This document shows positions 36,701 through 44,800 of a stretch of 64,000 nt of DNA, one piece after another. The stretch covers positions 1-64,000 of the forward strand of contig CAMHAM010000015.1 of NCBI GenBank assembly GCA_946183415.1, read 5' to 3'. The notes beneath the pieces are model-generated. The model was not told the DNA's origin. It saw only the letters and a list, made by a program, of their open reading frames with translations, and did not search any database. The position numbers and the translations under genes are program-made. Position 1 is the first letter of the stretch. The number at the start of each line of letters is the position of its first letter. This DNA is from an uncultured Prevotella sp. (GTDB taxonomy: Bacteria; Bacteroidota; Bacteroidia; Bacteroidales; Bacteroidaceae).

Positions 36701-36912
36701 CAAGGTACTTTATTAGAAGCATAACTGGCAGACGAAATAGGTAAAGATATCTCATTGACATAATCCTCCATCGGCCCAGAGCCTGAAATGATCAGTTTCT
36801 GGGATTCCTCCACATAAGTCCATGTAACATTCTCGCCACACGAACCACTGTCGTCTGCACTTGCCATCAGTGGCAGGAGCATTAAAATGCTTAATAAGTA
36901 GAATTTCTTCAT
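33796..36912 (-). CDS. BspA-like LRR_5 / DUF285 surface protein with one C-terminal module
   Basis: 1038 residues from MKKFYLLSILMLLPLMASAD (ORF start 36951 is in the promoter). About 60-450: LRR_5 repeats, with 'VDGVLFNKDMSKLIAYPANK'-type inserts. About 485-545 (YAVLSDDNTVLTFYYDDQKA) and 545-800 match the DUF285-like part of the 5176-9969 protein, with about nine 26-residue units. One module (TIKEIGKTTWCSEYDLDFTN) lies at about 849-985. Tail WYTLQGQRVAKPGKGLYI...NGKKVIVR. The single module is closer to that of 47570-49987 than to the paired modules. Composite promoter at 36948-36979. Adhesin-like role inferred. Confidence 0.9.
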   Translation of the reverse strand: MKKFYLLSILMLLPLMASADDSGSCGENVTWTYVEESQKLIISGSGPMEDYVNEISLPISSASYASNKVPWKSYIEKIQVVEINEGVTTIGAGAFSSIKTLASVTIPNSVTSIGGGAFYGPIYKDLNSVTIPSSVTSIGTYAFLRGLSSINVDEGNQAFTSVDGVLFNKDMSKLIAYPANKEDASYIIPNSVTVIENGAFSRAKCTSLTIPNSVTTIGESAFYSTSISSYMIPSSVSSIGVEAFDLARCSSIDVEDGNLHYTSSDGVLFNKDMTTLIYYPPKKPGESYTIPNSVTTIDIDAFHASHNLTSVTIPSSVISIGETAFFGCDKLVSLDIPSSVTSIGRGAFRECDVLTSMIIPDHVAVINFSILSLCKSLTTVTLGSGVTSIENSIFANSENLKDVYCLAVDVPQTNSSTFKDTPIENMTLHVPAGSLEAYKAAERWSGFGTILPIGDSPAVQAEPYAVLSDDNTVLTFYYDDQKAARNGMGVGPFTESYDKDRQRFNINSGWDEQRESITSVVFDESFANCTTLTSTACWFYGLQNLSSITGISNLKTDNVTAMLCMFQDCSSLTSLDVTGFKTDNVTSMYCMFFGCSGLKSIDVSGFKTDNVTNMARMFCDCSGLTSLDLMGFKTDNVTNMSGMFTGCSGLKSIDVSGFKTDNVTDMSWMFYGCFGLTSLDVTGFKTDNVTDMNGMFYNCSGLTSLDVTGFKTDNVTAMLCMFQDCSGLTSLDVTGFKTDNVTDMSWMFFGCSGLTSLDVTGFKTDNVTGMVGMFSGCSSLKTIYAGNGWSTANVQYGGDMFTGCTSLIGGAGTRYDESHTDHTYARIDGGASNPGYFTKKSTTDKEDVDEITIKEIGKTTWCSEYDLDFTNVAGIKAYTATGYDNIDKTIWLTRVMKVPAGTGLLVKGDPGTYKIPHAEVQSAYANWFVGNLGEAIKIEETDGDKTNYYLSGKDGTFVSVNGSANIGKNKAYLQLPTSVFGGTRSIGISYDDEDGTTGVKEAKSGVVKSDEWYTLQGQRVAKPGKGLYIKNGKKVIVR
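34570..35265 (-). repeat. Second array of 78-bp DUF285-type repeats
   Basis: About nine units of the same 26-residue repeat as 6905-7585, with interspersed variants GFKTDNVTAMLCMFQDCS repeated at 34741 and 35209, a sign of internal duplication. Confidence 0.8.
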
Positions 36913-36947
36913 AACGTTTATTTGTTTTAAGTTTTTAATCTCTGCCT

Positions 36948-36979
36948 GCAAAGATAAGCAAAAATCCCGAAACGACCAA
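36948..36979 (-). promoter_or_regulatory. Promoter of the 33796-36912 gene, embedded in terminator
   Basis: Minus strand TTG (36979-36977) in the loop, 20-nt spacer, TATCTTTGC (36956-36948). Confidence 0.8.
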
Positions 36980-36995
36980 GCATTTCGGGATTTTT
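36960..36995 (-). terminator. Conserved terminator hairpin downstream of the 37092-40679 gene
   Basis: 13-bp stem AAAAATCCCGAAA/TTTCGGGATTTTT, loop cgaccaagca. It now lies about 97 nt beyond the stop at 37092 because of an insertion near the 3' end. Confidence 0.8.
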
Positions 36996-37015
36996 AATAT
37001 TAACAAGGTGTGGAG

Positions 37016-37098
37016 GTTATCTAACGATGACCTTGAGCTATGCTCGAGCTCGTTCACGTTCGGAAGAACTCAAGCAAGCTTGGTTCTTCGCTCACTTA
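37016..37098. repeat. Inserted element and old stop region at the 3' end of the C10 protease gene
   Basis: The bases gaggttatctaacgatgacc (to 37032) match the true 3' ends of other module genes (for example at 21160 and 40778). They are followed by the 33-bp element at 37033-37065, identical to 16011-16043, then a new 3' end (TTCTTCGCTCACTTAATC, about 37078-37095) like that of the 10300-14082 gene. Confidence 0.65.
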
Positions 37099-38160
37099 AT
37101 CACGACCTTTTTACCATTCTTGATGTAGACGCCCTTGCCAGGCTTGGCGACACGCTGGCCTTGGAGGGTGTACCATTCTCCCTCGCCTTCGGAGAGGGCT
37201 GGGGTGAGCTCCTTGATACTCGTCGTGCCGTCACCATCGCTTTCAATGCTCCTGAAATTTATTGGCAACTTGATCACCTCAGGCTCTTCAAAGATGAAGC
37301 TGCCCTCTACACTACGAGTAGATGAAGCTCCAGCTACCATCGAAGTCGGCAATGCCAAGTAGCACTTGTTGTTGCCAATTTTAGCAAAGCCGTTCACACT
37401 CACGAACGAACCGTCTTTACCACTGAGGTAATAGTTCGTCTGACTGCCATCTTCAGATGTCTCCTGAACCCGGATCTCATCACCGCTCGTGTTGCCTACG
37501 AACATGTTCTCATAACTGCTCTGAACGGCGGCAGAAGGTATCTCATAGCTATTGGGATCGCCCTTCAGCAATACGCCCTCACCCTTCTGAACCTTCATCA
37601 CACGTGTCAGCCAGATCGTCTTCGTGCTCTTATCATAGCCCGTAGCCGTGAAGGCCTTCAAACCTGATACATTCGTGAAGTCCAAATCGACAGGAGCAGC
37701 AAACGAAGCCTTGCCAATCGAACCAACCTTTACCGTCTGAGTGGCACCAGTTACTGCAGCTTCGAACGTTCCTGGCAACTGCAGGTAGCACTTGTTATTA
37801 CCGATGTTCGCAGTCTTATTCACACTCTTGAAGGTGCCGTCACCACTGAGGTAATAGTTCACCATATCGCCATCAGTTTCCTGTATCTGAATCTTCTCGC
37901 CACTCGTATTACCCACGAACATATTCGTATAGTAAGAGTTCTCGCTATCCGTCACAGGAACATCGTAGGTCTTGTTGGCTTCGCCCTTGATCAATACAGG
38001 TACGCCAGCAGGCACATCCTTCACACGAGTCAGCCAGATCGTACCCTCATCCTTGTCAAAGCCCGTTGCAATATAAGCCTTCACCTCATCAGAGAAGCTG
38101 AAGTCGAGTGACTTGTCACCACAATAAGAAGCCTTGCCGCTCTTGCCGATGGTGATCGGT
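37092..38160 (-). repeat. C-terminal module pair A+B, copy 6
   Basis: Same pair. Module B has YYLSGKDGSFVSV as in copy 1, while module A resembles copies 2 and 5 (FSFSDEVKAYIATGFD), so it looks like a recombinant. Confidence 0.85.
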
Positions 38161-40679
38161 GTAGTTTCTGTAGCTGGTTCTGCCTCAGTTATGGAAAATG
38201 TGGCAGAACCACTGACAGTATAGTTTCCACCTTCCTTATCCGTAATTGTCACAACGGCCGTACCTACTTCTGTATTATTACTATAACTGATGGTAAATTC
38301 TGCATTAGGAATAGCCGTTTCGCCATCTTTCATCGTTACAGCAGGCTCTTTCGCCGTGCCGTCGTAAGTATAACTCGTCTGGCTCAGCGTTATCGTCGGA
38401 CTGCTGACAGTCTTAGGTGAGATGCTCACCTTGAACGATGCTGGAGCTATATCATTATAGCCTGGACTAGCTACCACCTTATAATATATAGTATACTCCT
38501 TAGCATCTGTGCCTTGTGGAATCGATGTACCGTAGTTTGTTCCATCGAGAGAATACTGCACCGTACCCGTTGTAGACGAACCTGCTGTGATCAGATCTTG
38601 GGCAGCACCTGTATATACCAAGTCGCTCTTACCTGTAGGAGGTGTCAGACTGCCATCAGCTGATACGATGGAGAACGTTGTCGAACCACTGACAATGTAG
38701 TTACCACCATCCTTGTCCGTAATCTTCACAGTAGCTGTTCCGACATTCGTATTATTCTCATAACTGACGGTATATTCAGAGGATGGAATCGTGGTATCAC
38801 CATCCTTCACCTCAACTGTCGGTTCCTTCGCTGTGCCGTCATAAAAGAAAGAAGTCGCATTAAGGATAATTGTAGGATTATCCACCTTTTTAACAACGTT
38901 CAGTGTGTAATTGTCTGCATATTCAGTACCTTCGCCAATGGCTTTAATAGTGGTTTGTCCTATATTTTTTACAGTGACAGCACCTGTCGCACCATCAACT
39001 GTAGCGACATCCGTGTTGGAACTGGAATAGGTGACTGTCAGACTCAATGGCCTACAAGTCGCTATCTGGGTAATAAAGGGCTGACCCAATATGGTAGTAT
39101 AACTATCCTTGGGGAACTGGATACCAGCACCATTCAGATATAGTGCGGTGGCGTCACCATTGACAACTGTCACCAGAATATAGTTAATGTCAGGATTGGT
39201 GCTGACCTGCCATTCGGCTGTACCATTGACTTTGGAAATAGGAACCAGCTTATAATCCCCATCAGTTAAACCATCAACATGACTTACATCGAATGGACTC
39301 CAAGAGCCATCCTTAAAAGATCTGGTTGAGCCCTCGGCAAGCTCTTTCGAGGTGATAAGTTGACTGGAAATCTCTTTGATACTATTACTCGTCATATAAC
39401 CTATACCGCAATCAAAATACTGTGATTTCCCAGTATAGTTACGAGCATCGTATTCTATCTTGTTAGAGCTATTGATTCTTAGATTTGACACCGTAAGATG
39501 ATCAACCAGCGCAGGAAGATCACCACTGGCAACTGGCGAGATGCCGAATATAGCATCATCCATTTTATTATAGGCACGTCCATCGCCTCTGTCTGGATTC
39601 AGGAGATACAAGGCATAATAAGAATTATAGGAAGGATTGCCCCACCCGAAATTGACATGATAGAAATCTGTGGAAGCATCGTATCCGTCGATTACAAAAG
39701 CATGATCGCCTACACTTGCCATATTGTCACGGGCACCATAGATAACGGGGCGTCCTGCAGATAATTCCTGATCGATGAGCGATGCCCAATCACTCCACAG
39801 GTAGTTTTCCTTTTTCTCATAATGAGCCGTCTTGGCATAACCCAGATAGGAAGTTAACCCATAGACAATATTACGAGTCAATACACCAGAACCGTTTTCT
39901 CCATACATCATCTGAGTCGCTGCGCCACAATAGTGCATCAGTTTGGCGACAGCGTCAGCAGACTCTCCGGTTTCGTTGCTGCTATATGTATCCTTCAGGT
40001 TATCCCACTCAAAAGTAGTGGCTGGCAGGGCTGCATGGCTATAGTCTCTGTTATCCTTTTCATAATTATAAGCAGGAATAGCTAAAGCAGAGACTCTCCC
40101 TGCATCAGATTTCTTAGCATAGTAGTACATAACCTGTGCCATACATACGGCGATACAACCCGACGGGGATGTTATCTCTTCCGTGGTATTATAAGTCACC
40201 TTACAGTCTTTCCGATAAGGAAGTCCCTGTCCCCAAGCAGATGTCAGCATCGGTGCAATAGAACTGGTCATAGCCCTTGTCTTTGCTTTCTGAGGAGCTG
40301 TCACATTGTTTTCCTGTATGTATTGAATCTGACTTTCATACCTCGCTAATAAAAAACGTAGGTTATCAGGCAGATCGTTGACATCGAAATGACCATTGTC
40401 AGAAAAGCCTAGGATTGGTACTGTTCGTTCATCGCCCGAAACGATGACAAAACCACCCTCTTGAGCATTGAATACATAATAGGGTTGGAATTCGCCTTCA
40501 GAACTGCTACGTGTCTTTCCGACAATTGAAATAGTTTTGCCTGTCAGGAAGCTCTTTGCCTTCTGCAATGCCTTCTGTTCTGTCACCTGCTGAGCCTGAG
40601 CACTGGGGCCAAACGTTACCTGAGCCATTGCCGCCATCGACAGGAACATCAGAAGTAATAATGTTAATGGTTTCTTCAT
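37092..40679 (-). CDS. Secreted C10 (streptopain-like) cysteine protease with Ig-like domains and tandem C-terminal modules
   Basis: 1195 residues from MKKPLTLLLLMFLSMAAMAQ (start moved below the promoter). About 25-130: Spi/SpeB-type inhibitory prodomain (GFVIVSGDERTVPILGFSDN). About 150-390: C10 peptidase with Cys in SPSGCIAVCMAQVMYYY (about 174) and His in VGDHAFVIDGYD (about 325), both present. About 520-610: Big_2-like Ig domain. About 615-835: two MBG-like repeats (YDGTAKEPTVEVKDGDTTIP). Then modules A/B from about 840 and WYTLQGQRVAKPGKGVYI...NGKKVVIK. Relatives include streptopain SpeB and interpain of Prevotella intermedia, secreted proteases that cleave host proteins. Active protease inferred. 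Its 3' end has been rearranged. Confidence 0.92.
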   Translation of the reverse strand: MKKPLTLLLLMFLSMAAMAQVTFGPSAQAQQVTEQKALQKAKSFLTGKTISIVGKTRSSSEGEFQPYYVFNAQEGGFVIVSGDERTVPILGFSDNGHFDVNDLPDNLRFLLARYESQIQYIQENNVTAPQKAKTRAMTSSIAPMLTSAWGQGLPYRKDCKVTYNTTEEITSPSGCIAVCMAQVMYYYAKKSDAGRVSALAIPAYNYEKDNRDYSHAALPATTFEWDNLKDTYSSNETGESADAVAKLMHYCGAATQMMYGENGSGVLTRNIVYGLTSYLGYAKTAHYEKKENYLWSDWASLIDQELSAGRPVIYGARDNMASVGDHAFVIDGYDASTDFYHVNFGWGNPSYNSYYALYLLNPDRGDGRAYNKMDDAIFGISPVASGDLPALVDHLTVSNLRINSSNKIEYDARNYTGKSQYFDCGIGYMTSNSIKEISSQLITSKELAEGSTRSFKDGSWSPFDVSHVDGLTDGDYKLVPISKVNGTAEWQVSTNPDINYILVTVVNGDATALYLNGAGIQFPKDSYTTILGQPFITQIATCRPLSLTVTYSSSNTDVATVDGATGAVTVKNIGQTTIKAIGEGTEYADNYTLNVVKKVDNPTIILNATSFFYDGTAKEPTVEVKDGDTTIPSSEYTVSYENNTNVGTATVKITDKDGGNYIVSGSTTFSIVSADGSLTPPTGKSDLVYTGAAQDLITAGSSTTGTVQYSLDGTNYGTSIPQGTDAKEYTIYYKVVASPGYNDIAPASFKVSISPKTVSSPTITLSQTSYTYDGTAKEPAVTMKDGETAIPNAEFTISYSNNTEVGTAVVTITDKEGGNYTVSGSATFSITEAEPATETTPITIGKSGKASYCGDKSLDFSFSDEVKAYIATGFDKDEGTIWLTRVKDVPAGVPVLIKGEANKTYDVPVTDSENSYYTNMFVGNTSGEKIQIQETDGDMVNYYLSGDGTFKSVNKTANIGNNKCYLQLPGTFEAAVTGATQTVKVGSIGKASFAAPVDLDFTNVSGLKAFTATGYDKSTKTIWLTRVMKVQKGEGVLLKGDPNSYEIPSAAVQSSYENMFVGNTSGDEIRVQETSEDGSQTNYYLSGKDGSFVSVNGFAKIGNNKCYLALPTSMVAGASSTRSVEGSFIFEEPEVIKLPINFRSIESDGDGTTSIKELTPALSEGEGEWYTLQGQRVAKPGKGVYIKNGKKVVIK

Positions 40680-40708
40680 TGGTTCTCTTGTTTGGTTTCT
40701 TTTTGCCT

Positions 40709-40740
40709 GCAAAGATACAAAAGAATCCCGAAACGAACAA
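40709..40740 (-). promoter_or_regulatory. Promoter of the C10 protease gene, embedded in terminator
   Basis: Minus strand TTG (40740-40738) in the loop, 20-nt spacer, TATCTTTGC (40717-40709). Confidence 0.8.
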
Positions 40741-40753
40741 GTGTTTCGGGATT
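40724..40753 (-). terminator. Terminator after the 40778-46255 gene
   Basis: 11-bp stem AATCCCGAAAC/GTTTCGGGATT with loop gaacaagt, 24 nt beyond the stop, T-rich tail. Confidence 0.85.
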
Positions 40754-40777
40754 TTTTAATAATAAAAAGTGTGGAGG

Positions 40778-41850
40778 TTATCTAACGATGACCAATTTAC
40801 CATTCTTGATGTAAAGGCCCTTGCCAGGCTTTGCGACACGTTGACCTTGGAGGGTGTACCAAGCGCCCTCGTCTTCGGAGAGGACCGGGGTGAGGTCCTT
40901 GATACTCGTCGTGCCGTCACCATCATTGTCGAGGCTTCTGAAGCTGATCGGCAGCTTGATTATCTCAGGCTCCTCAAAAATGAAGCTGTCCGCTGAACTA
41001 CGAGTGGAGGCTGCAACAGAAACCATCGAGGTCGGCAATGCCAAGTAACACTTGTTGTTCTTGATGTTCACATAGCCATTCACACTCACGAACGAACCGT
41101 CACCTTTCAGGTAGTAATTCGTCTGACTGCCATCTTCAGACGTCTCCTGAACCTGAATCTCATTACCACTCGTGTTACCTATGAACATATTCTTATAGCT
41201 GCTCTGAACGCCGACAGAAGGAATCTGATAATCACCTTCAATACCCTTCAGCAAAACGCCCTCACCCTTCTGGACTTTCATCACACGGGTCAGCCAGATC
41301 GTCTTCGTGCTCTTGTCATAGCCTGTAGCCGTGAAAGCCTTCAAGCCCTCTACGTTCGTGAAGTCAAGGTCTACAGGAGCAGCATAAGATGCCTTGCCAA
41401 TCGAACCGATCTTTACCGTCTGAGTCGCACCTGCCTCTGCGGGTTTGAACGTGCCAGGTAGCTGCAAGTAGCTCTTGTTGTTGGCAATGTTCACGTAATT
41501 CTTCACGCTCTTGAACGTGCCATCGCCTGAGAGATAGTAGTTTACAAGATCGCCATCTGTCTCCTGAACTTGAATCTTATCACCAGTCGTATTCCCCTTG
41601 AACATATTCGTATAATAGGAGTTCTGGCTGTTTGTCATAGGGACATCATAGGTTTTGTTGGCTTCGCCCTTGATCAATATTGGCGTGCCAGCAGGTACAT
41701 CCTTCACTCGGGTGAGCCAGATAATACCCTCATCAGCATCATAACCTGTTGCGATATAAGCCTTGATTTCATCGGAGTAGCTGAAGTCGAGCGACTTGCT
41801 GCCACAATACGAAGTCTTGCCTGATGCACCAAGAGTGATATCCATTGTTC
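40778..41850 (-). repeat. C-terminal module pair A+B, copy 7 (diverged)
   Basis: Same architecture but with variants SGKTSYCGSKSLDFSYSDEI and SVKNYVNIANNKSYLQLPGT. The tail segment (40900-41060) matches copy 2 almost exactly, so only part has been homogenised. Confidence 0.8.
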
Positions 41851-44800
41851 CCTCTGAATGCGTATACTCGGCCTTGATGTCCTTAGCCTCCTTCAACCCT
41901 ACATGGTCAGTGGCAATTGTACAGAAGGCATACCTGGTACCTTCAACGTAAGGCAATGTGTATTGGTTTTCTGTCACTCCATATGCCAAAACTTCAGCCT
42001 CACCACCATTCTTAAAGACATACAGGTCATAGGAAGCAACACCTGATGTGGCATCATTGCCCTCCATTGTCAAGACAAGGTCGCTGCCGCTGACCTCAGA
42101 CTTTGTGATCTTCGAAGTTGGATAATCCGTATCGAAGGTGTTCACGAAGACATTGGTCTCAATTGGTGCATTGGCATCAAAGACGATGGTGGCCTTATTG
42201 CTAATGGTCGAACCTGTTGTAGGATTAGGCTTGTGATTAATAGAGAAGGTGACGAAACCCTCGCCTACATGGTCAGCGTTATTCGGCAACAGATAGCCTA
42301 AGTCAGGATCTTCAATCTCCTTACCATTCTTATCCAAAGAAACCATGCTCCAGTTGGCATCACCTGTCTCTTTATCAAATGTTCCAGATACACGGACAAT
42401 GATGTCCTGCCCGTTTACCTTATACTTTACATCGCGTGTAAAGTCCTTCGTATAAGAGCCACCCACAACAAGTGTGGTGTCAGCCCAACCGAACGAAGTA
42501 AATGCGAACGATTCCGGATCATATTTCGAGAGATCAAGCTTGTCAGTAACATACACCTCATGAGCAGGAGCTGTCGCCGTTGACTTGTTCTCGTAAGTGA
42601 TGGTGTAGCCCATGCTACCTATAGTCTGGATATAATGTGCATTATCATCATAGCCATAAGGACCAATCATCTCGTTGGGATCGTAGCTACCAACCCCCTT
42701 CACTCTCAACTTCTGAGGTTTACCTTTCAGGCAGTCATTCATAGAGGATCCTGCGCTATAGAGGCTCCAAGCCATGCTACCCAAAGTAAATGCAGCCTGT
42801 GCGAGTGCTGCGCCAGGAATAAGATCTTCACAGCAACTGAAGAAGGTGCTCAAATAGTTACTGCCGAATGTGCTCCATGGTTTCTCAACCTCTGTAGCCG
42901 ACTGATAGGCAGTCTTGCCAATGGCATACATACAGTTCACACCTGGTACAAATCCAATAGCCGTCTCCAGCAAAGCCGTACCTAACTCTTTGGCCACGCA
43001 CTCGCCCTGTTCCATTGTATATGGTGCACGAGTGCCGCTCTTTTCGTAGGGATTGGGGGCATCGGGATCGTACGGTCCCCAAGGATCCTCTGCCCAAAAG
43101 ATGATATCCACAAATTCCCTGTTTTCTACATAGCGAGGCTCAAGGCGTTGACTTCCACGAGTAGAGCTGGCATCCTCCTCAGGACGATGGCGAATGCGGA
43201 ATGTCTTGGTTCCAGTACTATTTGGGGCGATATAAGGAATCATGAATGAATAGACGCGGACAGAGTCGCCCAATGATTCATCATACGCCATGACATGGTC
43301 GCCCAGAGATTTGGATAGATTCTGTCCGTAATCATCAAGAGCAGGATTACAAAGTTCATAATCGAAGTCAAATGACACATCCACAGTTTTCTTTCTATCG
43401 GAAACCATAATAAAAATAGGTACGTTATAGGCTGGCACATTTGACTTGTTGCCATAGTCGATGGAATAGTTCTTCCATTTGTTCCATAGCTGCTTATTCC
43501 AGCCGTTCACATGCATCCAGACTTCTGGTTCCTCGCTCTTCTCTACCGTAAAGGCATTATATAAGGTGTCGTTATTCACTACCACATCGTAAATACCTGA
43601 TTCAGCATTAGACAGATTGAAGAGTGCTTTTGCCAAATCATCGGGTGACTCGACTTTCTTTGAGTCGTAGCCAGATTCAACCATCCATTTACCTTCAATC
43701 ACTGTACCACCCTTATGTAACAGCACTTTCGGCTGTTTACTATAAGTCAGGTCGTAGCCGCCTTGTATGGTCAGACGTACGCCAGCCTCCTGCCCCGATG
43801 TCAAGGGCTCTACCTTACTCAGACCACCAATAAGGACTTTTTTAGTGATAGCCGCGTATGCATTATCGCTGCATGCAGCCATATTGATGGTAATGATGCC
43901 TGGATCAAGATCCTTCAGACTCGGATGGCGGGTCGTATCACTGACATAACGAGCATAATAGTCGGGGCCTTTATCCATGTACCACCATACAGCCTTGCCA
44001 GACTCTGTATTGTCGACCATCGTAACATTACGCCCTGTGATATCCTTGGCGGCATCAAAATCGGGCTTTGGCGGGTGAATACCTTCATGTTCGACGAAAT
44101 CCACATCCAGCAGGGCCACACCATCGTTGCCATGACCACTCATATCTTTCAAGGTGCCGTCGAAATTAAGCAAACAAACGCAGCCTTTCTCCTTACCTGT
44201 AGGCATCTGAGTGATGTGCTCCTGAAGCTCCTCTAAGGTCAGCGCTCTGTCGAACATGGCAAAGTGATCCAGCAAACCTTTACAGCCATAACCGTCTGCC
44301 GTACCGAGAGAGATGGGATTTGCCCCCACCAAGATATCGCCAACAACGGTTTTAGAGGCTACTAACATACCATTGATATAGAGTCTTGCATTGTTTTCAC
44401 CAGCACTGGCATCATAGGTAAGAGCCACATGATGCCACTTATTCATCTTATAGATTTTGAAAGCATCCGGGTTGTTGATTCTCACACCTATACCGTCAGT
44501 GGATTTGTCTGTGCGCAGACCTCCTTCAAAATAGCCGTAATTGCCATACCAATTACCAGCCTGAATATACCATCCGCCATTGTACTGAGAAGTTAAATGC
44601 GAGGCTGCTTCTGACGTGCCTGCTATTTGGAAACTGCCGAGGGCATCATAGCGCATCCACACCTCTACCGTCATAGCCTTTTTCAGGGCCAGGCTAGGCG
44701 TCATCGGAATCACTACACGGTAGTCGATCATTTTCTCGTCGGTCAGATTGAGAGCCTTAGTACCTGATGGATCAGGCTCTGGTTCCACACGCCGATAGCA

